The notes beneath the pieces were generated by a model. It saw nothing but the letters and a program-made list of their open reading frames with translations, made no database searches and was not told where the DNA came from. Of a DNA stretch of 64,000 nt, positions 52,087 through 61,933 are shown in pieces (the stretch's first letter is position 1; the number at the start of each line of letters is the position of its first letter). The stretch is from Clostridium sp. AF15-31. Lineage in GTDB: Bacteria > Bacillota > Clostridia > Lachnospirales > Lachnospiraceae. The stretch spans positions 124,001 through 188,000 of the forward strand of contig NZ_QTXL01000001.1 of the NCBI RefSeq assembly GCF_003461625.1, written 5' to 3'. Position numbers and translations under genes: made by a program.

Positions 52087-53838
52087 TTATTTCTCTAAAA
52101 TATCATAGATCAGATCCATGATCTTGTCGCCTGCTTCTGCGGACATCTTCTGAGCCTCATCATATGAGCTGCCCTTGATTCCATAGTAGAACTTGATCTT
52201 TGGCTCTGTACCGGATGGTCTTACTGCAAGCCATGCATCATTCTCTAATTCATAGTAGAGAACATTTGAATTCGGCATACCGGTCTTAACAGTTTCGCCT
52301 GTCTCAAGGTTCTTGATCGTCTCCAGACGGTAGTCACGAACAACCTTTGTCTTATATCCGGCGATCTCTGCCGGTGTATTGTCACGAAGTACATTCATGA
52401 TGTGTCCGATCTTCTTGGAACCTTCTACACCCTTCAGAGTTACAGTCTTGATATCATCTACATAGTAGCCGTATTTCTCATACATATCCATCATAACATC
52501 CCATAAAGTCTTACCCTGTCCTTTATAGAATGCAGCAGCTTCGCAAAGTGCCATTGTTGCTACGATGGCATCCTTATCTCTTGCATGTGTTCCGATCAGA
52601 CAGCCGTAGCTCTCTTCGAAACCAAAGAGGTAAGTTCCCTTTCCTTCCTGCTCGAAACGTAAGATCTCACGTCCGATGTTCTTGAAACCTGTGAAGCACT
52701 CGATCAGGTCTGTATTGTAATATTTTGCGATCGCATCAACCATATTTGTTGTAACGATCGTCTTAATGATTGCACCGTCCTCTGGCAGTTTGCCATCGCG
52801 TGCTTTCATCTGACTTACTTCATATTCACACAGAAGGCTTCCTGACATGTTACCGGTAAATACCTTATATTCGCCTGTCTTGGAATCCTTTGCATATACA
52901 CCAAGTCTGTCTGCATCCGGATCAGTTGCAAGAACGAGGTCTGCATCTACTTTCTTTGCAAGATCAAGAGCAAGGGCGAATGCTTCCTTTGCTTCCGGAT
53001 TTGGGTAATCAACTGTTGGGAAGTTACCATCCGGAAGTTCCTGTTCCGGAACAACATATACATTTTCAAATCCAAGATCAGAAAGAATTCTTCTTGCAGG
53101 AATATTTCCGGTACCATGAAGTGGTGTATATACGATCTTCAGATCCTTACCATATTTATCAATAGCATCCTGATGAAGAACCAGCTTCTTCAGTTCGCCC
53201 ATATATGCATCATCAACTTCTGCACCGATCGTTACCAGAAGTCCTGCTTTGATCGCATCGATCATTTCCATTGTCTTGGTATCTGCAAAATCTGTAATGG
53301 CCTTAACCTCTGCCATGATTCCTGTATCATGTGGAGGTGTGATCTGCGCACCATCTTCCCAGTATACTTTATAACCATTGTACTCCGGTGGGTTATGACT
53401 GGCAGTTACATTGATACCTGCTACACAATCCAGATAGCGAACTGCAAATGACAGCTCCGGTGTCGGACGTAAAGACTCGAATCTGTATGCCTTGATTCCA
53501 TTTGCTGCAAGACATAATGCTGCTTCCATGGAAAACTCCGGTGACATTCTTCTGGAATCATATGCAATAGCAACACCCTTATCCTGTTTGCCCTGCTTGA
53601 TGATATAATTTGCAAGACCCTGTGTTGCTTTACGGACAACGTACTTGTTCATTCTGTTTGTTCCGGCACCGATAATACCACGAAGTCCGGCAGTACCAAA
53701 TACCAGATCACAGTAGAATCTTTCTTCTATCTCTTTTGGATCATCCTTGATTGAAAGAAGTTCATCCTTGGTCTCCTGACCAAATAACGGATTGTTGACC
53801 CACTGCTCATATACTTCCATATAATTGCGTTCGCTCAT
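52087..53838 (-). CDS. Phosphoglucomutase/phosphomannomutase (alpha-PGM)
   Basis: About 583 residues from ATG 53838 (GGAGG upstream). It interconverts hexose 1- and 6-phosphates. Motifs: FGTAGLRGIIGAGTNRMN, the active-site serine loop VTASHNPPEYNGYKVYW, metal-binding DPDADRLG, GFEESYG, and the phosphate-binding RPSGTEPKIKFY at the C-terminus. Size matches the PgcA/ManB2 group of Firmicutes. Single-gene unit. Confidence 0.95.
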   Translation of the reverse strand: MSERNYMEVYEQWVNNPLFGQETKDELLSIKDDPKEIEERFYCDLVFGTAGLRGIIGAGTNRMNKYVVRKATQGLANYIIKQGKQDKGVAIAYDSRRMSPEFSMEAALCLAANGIKAYRFESLRPTPELSFAVRYLDCVAGINVTASHNPPEYNGYKVYWEDGAQITPPHDTGIMAEVKAITDFADTKTMEMIDAIKAGLLVTIGAEVDDAYMGELKKLVLHQDAIDKYGKDLKIVYTPLHGTGNIPARRILSDLGFENVYVVPEQELPDGNFPTVDYPNPEAKEAFALALDLAKKVDADLVLATDPDADRLGVYAKDSKTGEYKVFTGNMSGSLLCEYEVSQMKARDGKLPEDGAIIKTIVTTNMVDAIAKYYNTDLIECFTGFKNIGREILRFEQEGKGTYLFGFEESYGCLIGTHARDKDAIVATMALCEAAAFYKGQGKTLWDVMMDMYEKYGYYVDDIKTVTLKGVEGSKKIGHIMNVLRDNTPAEIAGYKTKVVRDYRLETIKNLETGETVKTGMPNSNVLYYELENDAWLAVRPSGTEPKIKFYYGIKGSSYDEAQKMSAEAGDKIMDLIYDILEK

Positions 53839-53941
53839 TTTAATATTTCCTCCTGTGCGTTCCTTTAAAACATTACACTTAATATATTTCCTAAATCCCA
53901 AAGTTAGATTTTCTCACACATGACATTATACATTCAAATTC

Positions 53942-54955
53942 CTAACTTGTGAACCCATAATGATTGCAAAAATCACTTAAAAATTTCTGCTTTTCTTGTT
54001 CATCTGTTATAAGTTTACTGAGTTTTTCAAGATTTGCAGGGGAAATCCAGCATTTTCTGGAGTTCATATAACGATTGCTGACCTTCCAGAACTTCTCCGG
54101 ATAACTATATAATATGTAGATATATCGATAATCTTCTCCGGTAAGCGGCAGAATACGATCGTATTCTTCTATGATCTTCACCGCCATATTGAAGTTATAA
54201 TTATTCTTTTCCATGACCTTCCGGATGAACTGATATAAGTCGATCAACTGATATCCGACATGAAACCGGTCGAAATTCACAGTCGCCAGATACCCACCGC
54301 AAAATAACACACTATGGTAATTATATGCTCCATGGCAATATCCGATATGCCCGGCAATATTTGTCCGGTCGCAGGCATCCATCATCGCCTGACAGTCGAT
54401 TGCCTGTCTGTAAAATGCGTCATACGCTTCTATATATAAGAGCTCAAAATCATTCTTCGTCGGACGCTTTGAGATAAAGCTCCGGATTTTTTTCATTTCC
54501 TGCGTTTTTCGTCTGAAGTTGCCCGGCTCACGGTACGCATACGTTCTCCCCTCTTTTGCATACAGCTCACGCCCCCGGATATGAAATATCGCAAGATTTG
54601 CAGCCGCCTGATTCAGATCGCAGATACTTCCGGGATTACATTCCCGTCCCTCAAAATATTCCCGCATCACATATGGATTCCCGTAGCGGTCGCAGGTGAT
54701 CAGCTCTCCTTCCCGGTTCGGCACGCAACGGTCAATATGGTGAAATCCTGTCTCATACAGATTTTCCTTAAATTCCCGTTCCTGCTCCAGCCGCTCCTCG
54801 CTGCCGTCAAATGGAGATATCTGCCTGATTCCCTGATCCGTTTTCAGGATCATAGATCCCCGGCCTCTGACGGCACCCAGTATTTCCATGTCATATGCTT
54901 CGTAGACTTCACTCATTTTCTCAGACAAAAAATCCCCTCCTTGAATTGTCTTCAT
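53942..54955 (-). CDS. CotS-family spore coat / kinase-like protein
   Basis: 337 residues of the CotS/YutH group, with the aminoglycoside phosphotransferase-like fold: a degenerate N-lobe (GRGSMILKTDQGIRQISPF), MREYFEGRECNPGSICDLNQAAANLAIFH, then CHGAYNYHSVLFCGGYLATVNFDRFHVGYQLIDLYQFIRKV for the catalytic and metal loops. The HGD of active kinases reads CHGAYNYHS, so activity is doubtful. Likely a spore coat component. Confidence 0.88.
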   Translation of the reverse strand: MKTIQGGDFLSEKMSEVYEAYDMEILGAVRGRGSMILKTDQGIRQISPFDGSEERLEQEREFKENLYETGFHHIDRCVPNREGELITCDRYGNPYVMREYFEGRECNPGSICDLNQAAANLAIFHIRGRELYAKEGRTYAYREPGNFRRKTQEMKKIRSFISKRPTKNDFELLYIEAYDAFYRQAIDCQAMMDACDRTNIAGHIGYCHGAYNYHSVLFCGGYLATVNFDRFHVGYQLIDLYQFIRKVMEKNNYNFNMAVKIIEEYDRILPLTGEDYRYIYILYSYPEKFWKVSNRYMNSRKCWISPANLEKLSKLITDEQEKQKFLSDFCNHYGFTS

Positions 54956-55046
54956 ACTTTGTATGAATCGGAAATCCCGATAAGTAATTGTATGAGGGAA
55001 CCTTCAAATTCATTCTTAATTTCTGTCCAGAAAATTTGCGCACTTT

Positions 55047-55364
55047 CTATAATCCACGTATTATATTCAAATAGTCTTGTCTGCCATCCACTACCGCATA
55101 TACAATAACCGTTTTCTTCTCTTCATTAATTTTATAAAAAACCAGACCCTTTTTTAGTATAAGGACTTTATATCCTTGTCGTTTAAGAACAAGGTATCTT
55201 GGATCTGTTCCAATATATGGATCATTTCCAAGTTCAAGAATTTTTTTCTCTATATAATCAAGTTGTTCCAAAGCTACTTCATTGCCAAAATTCTGAGCTA
55301 TATATAAAATTATTTTTCTGATCCCTGCATCCGCAGTATCAGTTCGTATTACCTCATATTCCAT
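55047..55364 (-). CDS. ParE/RelE-family toxin
   Basis: 105 residues: YEVIRTDTADAGIRKIILYIAQNFGNEVALEQLDYIEKKILELGNDPYIG, then RYLVLKRQGYKVLILKKGLVFYKINEEKKTVIVYAVVDGRQDY. This is the type II ParE/RelE fold. It begins two bases after the stop of the antitoxin gene. The toxin would block translation or gyrase; the family alone does not decide. Confidence 0.9.
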   Translation of the reverse strand: MEYEVIRTDTADAGIRKIILYIAQNFGNEVALEQLDYIEKKILELGNDPYIGTDPRYLVLKRQGYKVLILKKGLVFYKINEEKKTVIVYAVVDGRQDYLNIIRGL

Positions 55365-55366
55365 AC

Positions 55367-55645
55367 TTAGCCCTCCTGAAGCATTCTACGCAAATCATCA
55401 AATGTTTCAGTTATCGGTGCAACACGATTATTTTTTATATCATCCTCTGCCTCAGCTAATATTTCAAGTAACTCTATACGAGCTTTCATATTTTTATATT
55501 CTTCATATGAGAGGGCTACCGTATCACCTCTGCCATTTACTGTAATAATTACCGCTTCTTTATTTTCCTTACATTGTTTTGAAATATCATTATAATGGTT
55601 TCTTAAATCAGCCGATGGTCTGATTGATTCCTTTAATGTTAACAT
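55367..55645 (-). CDS. Phd/YefM-family antitoxin
   Basis: 92 residues from ATG 55645 (GGAGG 8 nt upstream). The Phd/YefM pattern is clear: SIRPSADLRNHYNDISKQCKENKEAVIITVNGRGDTVALSYEEYKNMKARIELLEILAEAEDDI. It binds DNA and neutralises the toxin encoded immediately downstream, and should repress the operon. Confidence 0.92.
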   Translation of the reverse strand: MLTLKESIRPSADLRNHYNDISKQCKENKEAVIITVNGRGDTVALSYEEYKNMKARIELLEILAEAEDDIKNNRVAPITETFDDLRRMLQEG

Positions 55646-55817
55646 AAAAACCACCTCCGTTTATATTATATGCAAATTATATCATAATATGTCTATTTGT
55701 CCAATGCGTTTTACTGCCTGCAGGATTTCTTCGTTTCTTCGTTTTCCGAAATCGAACAAACCCATACGAATATACAGCAATGATAAATCCGTAGATCAAT
55801 AAGAGCAAATACGGATA

Positions 55818-56747
55818 TTAATCCGCTGTCCACTCCTTTAACGCTGCGGACAGTCTGCGGTCAATATCTTTTCTGGTTGCCTCACATTCCTTTGGATAAT
55901 CTTTGGCAGCCTTAAAGACAAATTTTAATACAAATTTGAGTCCAACCGGAAGTGCGATCCGAAGCAAAGTTTCCGGCAATACAAAGTGAGTACCATGTTC
56001 ATAAACAAGAGCATCGTATTCACATGTATGTGGATGTTCCTTCAAACGCTGATCCATACGGCGGACATATTTGCCAGCCTCCCAGAAGCTGTCATCATCC
56101 GCACCGATCAGGAATAAGCGGCCTTTTATATTCTCAACCTTTACCATTTCTTCCTCTGTATGCGGTCTTGCCTTTTCCGAATCTATAAACAAGCAGGTCG
56201 ACCGTGTGATATCACCGGAGCCTTTTGTTTCTTCCTCAATCTTCTGCCAATACACCGGATGTTCATAGACAAATGGCATATAAGGCAGCGGCTTTCCCTG
56301 CCATGAAAGTGTGGATGCATTCGGTATCGGCCATTCCTTACAGCCATCCTTTTCTCCCTGTTCAAATCCCTGCCATACAAAATCACTGGCAGTAAGCCCA
56401 ATCGTCATCGTAATATCCGGGAAATAAGATGCTGCAACGATCGCATCCATTCCGGCCGTGCTCATCCCCATAATACCGATTTTCCGGTTTCCATGATCCT
56501 GTAACCACTTTATTGCGGTCTGAATTCTTTCCAGCGGATTGTTGACATGACTGTAATTTTTTCTGCCCGGAGATACACACATAACATTTACACCCTGTCT
56601 GTGAAGCCATTTTGCTCCACATTTCGCCATATAATCATTCGGATCATCCCCAAATAATCCGATCACGGCACAATCCGCCCCTTTGGGATTTTCGTAATAC
56701 GTTCCATAAAATCCATCTTTTTCGTTTTCAAAAAATTGTTTTTTCAT
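55818..56747 (-). CDS. Alpha/beta hydrolase (acyl-CoA thioester hydrolase/BAAT-like)
   Basis: 309 residues, alpha/beta hydrolase fold. Nucleophile elbow GIMGMSTAGMDAI near 95-107, acid region LFLIGADDDSFW and final His in YEHGTHFVLPE. These fit the BAAT C-terminal family; the N-terminal substrate domain of eukaryotic BAAT is missing. Substrate unknown. It lies downstream of the TetR gene on the same strand, about 85 bases apart, so may be coregulated. Confidence 0.82.
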   Translation of the reverse strand: MKKQFFENEKDGFYGTYYENPKGADCAVIGLFGDDPNDYMAKCGAKWLHRQGVNVMCVSPGRKNYSHVNNPLERIQTAIKWLQDHGNRKIGIMGMSTAGMDAIVAASYFPDITMTIGLTASDFVWQGFEQGEKDGCKEWPIPNASTLSWQGKPLPYMPFVYEHPVYWQKIEEETKGSGDITRSTCLFIDSEKARPHTEEEMVKVENIKGRLFLIGADDDSFWEAGKYVRRMDQRLKEHPHTCEYDALVYEHGTHFVLPETLLRIALPVGLKFVLKFVFKAAKDYPKECEATRKDIDRRLSAALKEWTAD

Positions 56748-56833
56748 GTTATTCTCCTGTCTCTAACACAAGTTAGTATATTCTAACATCCATGGACAGT
56801 ATACTCTAAATGACTGCCAGATTCCACACTTTC

Positions 56834-57454
56834 TTACATTTTCTTATCATATTCATCTGCAATACAATATCGGCAGATCAGATCCGTAAGCTCATCGATG
56901 ACTTTTTCTTTATCATAGTCATTTTCATAGAAGGTCACCTCATGCGCAACGGACTCCAATGCACATTGAAGGATCAGGGATGTGGTCTTTAGATCAGAGA
57001 TTCTGAGCATTTTTTTATTTGTCTCAAGCAGTGAGAAAAATGTCCGAAATGCACCCGCGCGCGCCCTTGCTTCCAGTTCGTGCAAGTCATCATACTGCAG
57101 GGACAAGGCGGATATCTCCTTCTGGAATGCTGTCATGTATTCATGATTATGTAGGATCAGAGCAACGTATTTTCTGACAAATTCTCGCGGAGATGTGAAC
57201 CCGGACACATCCATGATCGTGATCTCCTGCAAAGATTCATTATAAAGATCCGTGATCAATTCCTCATATAACGACTTCTTATCAACAAAATAACTGTAAA
57301 ATGTGCCGATCGACACATTTGCTTTCTTTGCAATCTCGTTGCTGCTGGTATTATGAAACCCTTTTGTCGAGAACAGCTCAACCGCCGCTTTCTTCAGTGC
57401 TTCCTTTTTCTCAATGCTTCTTTTCTGTTTTGGGATACGAATTTCTTCCGGCAT
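56834..57454 (-). CDS. TetR family regulator
   Basis: 206 residues. N-terminal TetR helix-turn-helix KKEALKKAAVELFSTKGFHNTSSNEIAKKANVSIGTFYSYFVDKKSLYEELI, all-helical ligand domain after. Upstream, two copies of ATGAGT-N6-TCRCAT flank the promoter of the divergent GNAT gene, so it probably represses that gene and perhaps itself. Ligand unknown. Confidence 0.93.
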   Translation of the reverse strand: MPEEIRIPKQKRSIEKKEALKKAAVELFSTKGFHNTSSNEIAKKANVSIGTFYSYFVDKKSLYEELITDLYNESLQEITIMDVSGFTSPREFVRKYVALILHNHEYMTAFQKEISALSLQYDDLHELEARARAGAFRTFFSLLETNKKMLRISDLKTTSLILQCALESVAHEVTFYENDYDKEKVIDELTDLICRYCIADEYDKKM

Positions 57455-57542
57455 GTGTTACTCCTTTATGTAAAAAACAATTCCGTTCATATAGTTTTAC
57501 TGTTTCCAGTATAAGCATATAAAAAAATAAAGTCAATAAAAC

Positions 57543-57626
57543 ATGAGTATGTATTCACATTTATATTGACAATATAATTTCGGCGTGATATTCTACAGCC
57601 ATACAAATATGAGTTCAAACTCGCAT
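57543..57626 (+). promoter_or_regulatory. GNAT promoter between two likely TetR operators
   Basis: TTGACA (57566-57571) and TATTCT (57589-57594) with a 17-nt spacer. ATGAGTATGTATTCACAT (57543-57560) lies just upstream of the -35 box, and ATGAGTTCAAACTCGCAT (57609-57626) just after the start site. Both fit ATGAGT-N6-TCRCAT. The rest of the 57455-57771 gap is A/T-rich leader with no gene. Confidence 0.75.
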
Positions 57627-57771
57627 TTCAAAAAATGGTATATTCTACGTTGCAGAGATATTATTTTTCAAAATACATTGAATGAACCATATGTGAAACT
57701 CATTCAGATTATGGAAAACCATGCTGACTTTTCAAACATATTGAATAAAAATTTGGGAGGTATAAAAAGAT

Positions 57772-58359
57772 ATGATAAAGATTGAAAACCGGTCACCAGA
57801 AGACATAGCAAATTACGGCAGACGGATCGGGGAAGCATTTGCCGCATCTCCCGGAATCGCCGAGACGATACCACATGATGACCTCGTCAAATCTTTCGAG
57901 ATCATTACTGAATTCTACTACCGGATGGGTACATTATATGCAACCTCCGAAAAATATGAAGGCTTCCTTGCATACTGGGATAAGAATACCAGACAGCCAC
58001 TCGGGTCTGCCCTACATATGATCTGGAGAATGCTGTGCGAGATTCCATTTAAATCATTATTAAATATCGCAACCGGATCAAACGAGCAATATAAGAAATT
58101 ATACCGCAAAGAAAAAGATTATATCGCCGTCTCGATGGTAGTCGTCTTACAGGCTTACCAGGGACAGGGCTTCATGAAGAAGGTTCTGGAGCTGCCATTT
58201 GCAGAAGCCGCCAAACGTGGCTGCCCCTGCATTCTTGACACCGACAACATCCAAAAGGTTGTCAAATACGAACATTTCGGCATGACGAAAACTGCCGAGA
58301 AGAAGATGGCACATGATATCACGCTGTATACCATGGCATATCTTCCTACATCCGCATAA
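57772..58359 (+). CDS. GNAT family N-acetyltransferase
   Basis: 195 residues. The acetyl-CoA loop is in VSMVVVLQAYQGQGFMKKVLELPFAEAAKRGCPCILDTDN (Q-x2-G-x-G/A), followed by KYEHFGMTKTAEKKM, the usual beta-6/7 end. GGGAGG precedes the ATG. Substrate unknown. Its final 14 bases overlap the 3' end of the convergent thiE-like gene. Probably controlled by the divergent TetR gene. Confidence 0.85.
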   Translation: MIKIENRSPEDIANYGRRIGEAFAASPGIAETIPHDDLVKSFEIITEFYYRMGTLYATSEKYEGFLAYWDKNTRQPLGSALHMIWRMLCEIPFKSLLNIATGSNEQYKKLYRKEKDYIAVSMVVVLQAYQGQGFMKKVLELPFAEAAKRGCPCILDTDNIQKVVKYEHFGMTKTAEKKMAHDITLYTMAYLPTSA

Positions 58360-58927
58360 ATCCGGACATCATACAACCGCCTGCCGCACCGGCTTCCATC
58401 ACCTGCGGCAGGCGTTCTTCATTGATACCACCGATCGCATATACCGGGACCGGACAATTCGCACAGATCTCACGAACAAATTCCAACCCTCTGCCCTTCA
58501 GCCCTTTCTTACATTCTGTCTCAAATATCGTTCCAAGCACGATCTGTGTCGCTCCGCTCTTAACTGCAAGCTCGACATCCTCCATGTTGTGACAGGACAC
58601 ACTGATCTCTTTAAAATTCGTTGTCAGTGCATCACGCCAGACATCTGACAAATCCTGCAACACAGGAATCGACAAATGAATATTCTCACAGCCAAGCCGT
58701 GCTGCAATCTCCATTCTGGAATGCAGAAAGACAGGTACGCCTGCCGTTCTGTATATTTCTAAAACCTTCGCTGCAAGCTTCTCATATTCTGTATCCGGCA
58801 GGTCTTTTTCCCGCAGGATCAATGCATGCGGATGCACCTGAGCGACCTTTTGAAGCTGTTCCAGAAAATCTCCGTTTACCAGCGCACGATTGGTGATCAC
58901 AATCGCGTGCTCATAACATTTACACAT
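58346..58927 (-). CDS. Thiamine phosphate synthase-like protein (ThiE/TenI)
   Basis: 193 residues, TIM-barrel ThiE/TenI fold: IVITNRALV, HALILREKDLPDTEYEKLA, GVPVFLHSRMEIA, GCENIHLSI, VSCHNMEDVELAVKSGATQIVLGTIFETECKKG, VPVYAIGGINEERLPQVMEAGAAG. ThiE joins thiazole phosphate and HMP-PP; TenI-type relatives aromatise the thiazole. Substitutions (LHSR for NDR) lean toward TenI. It overlaps thiH by 8 bases at the end of the thi operon. Confidence 0.87.
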   Translation of the reverse strand: MCKCYEHAIVITNRALVNGDFLEQLQKVAQVHPHALILREKDLPDTEYEKLAAKVLEIYRTAGVPVFLHSRMEIAARLGCENIHLSIPVLQDLSDVWRDALTTNFKEISVSCHNMEDVELAVKSGATQIVLGTIFETECKKGLKGRGLEFVREICANCPVPVYAIGGINEERLPQVMEAGAAGGCMMSGFMRM

Positions 58928-60179
58928 AGATATAATCGTTTAAGACCGGCTGCAAGCCGCCCTTCTCCATATCCTGATACATGGATGAAAAGGAACGATC
59001 ATCGTTGATCTCGAACTGCTCATCTCCTACATCCGCATCTTCCTTACCTTCGTATTTCTCCTCATGATCACCGATTCCAGTCGATACTCCGGCAGAAACC
59101 TTTGTTGCACAGATCTTTGCGATTCCGTTTCGGAATGTTGCGCTCTCACGGCTCGATACCGTGATTCCGGCAAACGGCAGGAACATCCGATATGCACAAA
59201 GCACCTGACAAAGCTCCTTCTCTCCTACATCCCTTGGATTGATCTTCTCATTATTCACGATCGGACGCAGGCGCGGGCAACTCAATGATAATTCTGCATG
59301 TGGATATTTGCGATTGATATAATAGACATGAAGTGCCGTTGCCAGTGCATCCTTTCTGAAATCATCCAGTCCCAGAAGTGCTGAAAATCCGGCTCCACGC
59401 ATGCCGCCCATCAGCGCACGCTCCTGTGCATCAAAACGATATGGCCAGACGCGCTTGTGTCCCATCAGATGTAAGGTCTCGTATTTGTCCGTGTTGTATG
59501 TCTCCTGAAAAACAGTCACATAATCAACACCACATTCATGCAGATATTTGTATTCATCCACATTTACCGGGTAGATCTCGATTCCGATATTCTTAAAATA
59601 TTTTCTTGCGATCTTCACCGCTTCCCCGATATATGTAACATCCGAATATGCCCGGCTCTCGCCTGTCAGGATCAGAATTTCTTCCATGCCGGTATGCGCA
59701 ATAACCTGCATCTCATGCTCGATCTCCTCCATCGTCAGCTTCTTCCGGCGAATGTTGTTATAACAGTTGAAACCACAGTAAATGCAGTAGTTCTGGCAAT
59801 AGTTTGCAATATAAAGCGGTGTGAAGATATAGACCGTATTTCCAAAATGATTCTTCGTGATCTCCTCTGCTTTCCTTGCCATCTGTTCCAGATACGGTGC
59901 TGCTGCCGGTGACAGCAATGCCTTAAAGTCCTCGATCGTACAGCTCTCATGTGACAGCGCACGTTCTACATCTGCCGCAGTATAGGAATCATAGTCATAT
60001 GCATCCATAGCCGCAAGTACTTTGTCCTTGATATCCGAATCGATCACCTGCATGCCTTCCATATATTCCATATGATTTGTCCGGAACGATGCATCCTGTT
60101 CCAGACGATGCTTACGCGCTAGCGCTTCCTGTGGAAGCTTGTCACTGTCAACAAAATATACTTGATTTTCTTCGTTCAT
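58920..60179 (-). CDS. thiH: 2-iminoacetate synthase ThiH
   Basis: 419 residues, radical SAM. The cluster motif is CQNYCIYC (CX3CX2C) within IANYCQNYCIYCGFNC. It splits tyrosine to dehydroglycine and p-cresol for thiazole synthesis, the oxygen-independent alternative to ThiO. C-terminal segment ITVSSRESATFRNGIAKICATKVSAGVSTGIGDH is typical. Next to thiG, 13 bases apart. Confidence 0.95.
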   Translation of the reverse strand: MNEENQVYFVDSDKLPQEALARKHRLEQDASFRTNHMEYMEGMQVIDSDIKDKVLAAMDAYDYDSYTAADVERALSHESCTIEDFKALLSPAAAPYLEQMARKAEEITKNHFGNTVYIFTPLYIANYCQNYCIYCGFNCYNNIRRKKLTMEEIEHEMQVIAHTGMEEILILTGESRAYSDVTYIGEAVKIARKYFKNIGIEIYPVNVDEYKYLHECGVDYVTVFQETYNTDKYETLHLMGHKRVWPYRFDAQERALMGGMRGAGFSALLGLDDFRKDALATALHVYYINRKYPHAELSLSCPRLRPIVNNEKINPRDVGEKELCQVLCAYRMFLPFAGITVSSRESATFRNGIAKICATKVSAGVSTGIGDHEEKYEGKEDADVGDEQFEINDDRSFSSMYQDMEKGGLQPVLNDYIYV

Positions 60180-60192
60180 TTCCGACTGCCTC

Positions 60193-60957
60193 CTAACGCA
60201 AGAAACCTGTCAAAGGATCGGAAGCACTTCCGCCTCTTGCAAGGACACGACCCATTCCGGTCAGGTATGCTTTTCTTCCGGCTTCGATCGCAAGTTTAAA
60301 TGCTGCTGCCATCTCCGGTACATCACCTGCTGTTGCAATGGCTGTATTTGCCATGATCGCAGCCGCACCCATTTCCATCGCTTCACATGCCTGAGATGGT
60401 TTTCCGATGCCGGCATCCACGATGATCGGCAGGTCGATCTCATCGATCAATACCTGAATCATAGTCTTTGTTGCAAGCCCCTTATTACTTCCAATCGGTG
60501 CTGCAAGCGGCATAACAGCAGCCGCACCTGCATTCTGAAGATCCCTTGCTACATTTAAGTCCGGATTCATATATGGCAGTACCACGAAGCCTTCCTTTGC
60601 AAGGATCTCGGTTGCTTTCACAGTCTCATAATTATCCGGAAAAAGGTATTTTGCATCACGCATGATCTCTACCTTTACAAAATTACCACAGCCCATTGCC
60701 CTGCTAAGTCTTGCGATGCGGACAGCCTCTTCGGCATTTCTTGCACCGGAAGTATTCGGAAGCAGGGTAACTCCTTCCGGAATATAGTCCAGAATATTCT
60801 CACTTTCCTGTGTATTTGCACGTCGTAATGCAAGGGTGATAATTTCTGCCCCTCCCTGTTCGACTGCTGCCTTGATCAGATTCAGGTTGTATTTGCCTGA
60901 TCCTAAAATGAAACGGCTCTTGAATTCCTTGCCGCCTAAAATGAATTTATCTTCCAT
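60193..60957 (-). CDS. thiG: Thiazole synthase ThiG
   Basis: 254 residues. TIM barrel that condenses DXP, dehydroglycine and ThiS thiocarboxylate. Seen: [45 protein letters not shown] containing the Schiff-base Lys, [13 protein letters not shown] and [30 protein letters not shown]. Operon position between thiF and thiH. Confidence 0.96.
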   Translation of the reverse strand: MEDKFILGGKEFKSRFILGSGKYNLNLIKAAVEQGGAEIITLALRRANTQESENILDYIPEGVTLLPNTSGARNAEEAVRIARLSRAMGCGNFVKVEIMRDAKYLFPDNYETVKATEILAKEGFVVLPYMNPDLNVARDLQNAGAAAVMPLAAPIGSNKGLATKTMIQVLIDEIDLPIIVDAGIGKPSQACEAMEMGAAAIMANTAIATAGDVPEMAAAFKLAIEAGRKAYLTGMGRVLARGGSASDPLTGFLR

Positions 60958-60968
60958 GTTGTCTCCTT

Positions 60969-61622
60969 TTAATTTTCCATAATCAGCTGTAATACTTTGT
61001 TTGCCTCATGAGCTGCGCAGGCAGCTACCCGCGGAGCGATGAGTCCTATACCGTCGCCGACATCAGTGCTCTGATCTCCGCACACATACAGGCGGCGCAT
61101 CATCTGGCGCGTTTTTATCGCATTCGTATCTGCATACCCTGCCATACCATTTCCTGATACAACAGTTGCATCCGGACACTGCATCAGTAGTTCACGCACC
61201 AGCATTGCCTTCTGATCCGGTTTGTCAAATGCTTCACACACGATCGGATATCCACCGAATAATTCCTTTACATTGTCCGGGGTTACTTTCGTCTGCACTG
61301 TCTCATACGTCAGATATGGATTGATCTGATACAGGGTTTCGAGCAGGGCTTCCGTCTTCGGCTTCCCGAGCTGGGATATAAAGTACATCTGACGATTGAG
61401 ATTCGTCACATCCACCACATCGAAATCCACCAGAAGCAAATGTCCGACGCCACTTCTCGCAAGCATGACTGCAATATTTGACCCCAGTCCACCGATACCT
61501 GCAACAGCCACCTTCGCCGCACGTAACTTTACCTGCATTTCTTTCGGAAATCGTGCATCAAATGCACGATCCAGTTCTTCCTGTGAGATCAGCTCCTGCA
61601 TTTTCTTCTGCATCTCTGTCAT
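60969..61622 (-). CDS. thiF: ThiS adenylyltransferase ThiF
   Basis: 217 residues of the E1-like family. The nucleotide-binding motif is [41 protein letters not shown]. It adenylates the ThiS C-terminus. It lacks the CxxC zinc knuckles of larger E. coli-type ThiF, as is usual for the shorter ThiF in clostridial thiSFGH operons. It begins three bases after thiS. Confidence 0.93.
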   Translation of the reverse strand: MTEMQKKMQELISQEELDRAFDARFPKEMQVKLRAAKVAVAGIGGLGSNIAVMLARSGVGHLLLVDFDVVDVTNLNRQMYFISQLGKPKTEALLETLYQINPYLTYETVQTKVTPDNVKELFGGYPIVCEAFDKPDQKAMLVRELLMQCPDATVVSGNGMAGYADTNAIKTRQMMRRLYVCGDQSTDVGDGIGLIAPRVAACAAHEANKVLQLIMEN

Positions 61623-61625
61623 GTC

Positions 61626-61820
61626 TCAACCTCCACCAACAAATCGTAATACTTCGATCACATCTTCATCCTGAATGATCGTATTGCCAAGTTCATCTTT
61701 TGGAATAATGTCGAGATTCCGTTCTACAACGACACGTTCCGGCTCAAATCCGGCTTCCTTCAAATATTCCAGAAGATTCTTACAGGCAATCTCTTTTTCT
61801 TCACCATTGATTTTTACCAT
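61626..61820 (-). CDS. thiS: Sulfur carrier protein ThiS
   Basis: 64 residues from ATG 61820 (AGGAG 7 nt upstream; a frame start at 61841 is less likely). Ubiquitin-like beta-grasp fold: MVKINGEEKEIACKNLLEYLKEAGFEPERVVVERNLDIIP, ending in VGGG, whose final Gly-Gly carries the thiocarboxylate. First gene of thiS-thiF-thiG-thiH-thiE-like. Confidence 0.95.
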   Translation of the reverse strand: MVKINGEEKEIACKNLLEYLKEAGFEPERVVVERNLDIIPKDELGNTIIQDEDVIEVLRFVGGG

Positions 61821-61883
61821 GTATGTTCTCCTATCTTTCATAATTACACATTTTCTGCACTACAGGACATATGCCCTGTAACA

Positions 61884-61933
61884 CAAAAAGGCACCGGATC
61901 ATACAACCATAACGTATGATCCGGCGCCTGTTA
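61884..61933 (-). terminator. Terminator hairpin in the thi operon leader
   Basis: GGCGCCGGATCATACG and CGTATGATCCGGTGCC-like arms pair over ~18 bp and are followed on the minus strand by TTTTTG. It lies between a candidate promoter (TTGCAC near 62010-62015, TAAAAT near 61987-61992) and thiS. It either ends the upstream gene's message or attenuates thi expression. No TPP-aptamer consensus (CTGAGA, ACCTGA) is seen. Confidence 0.75.
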
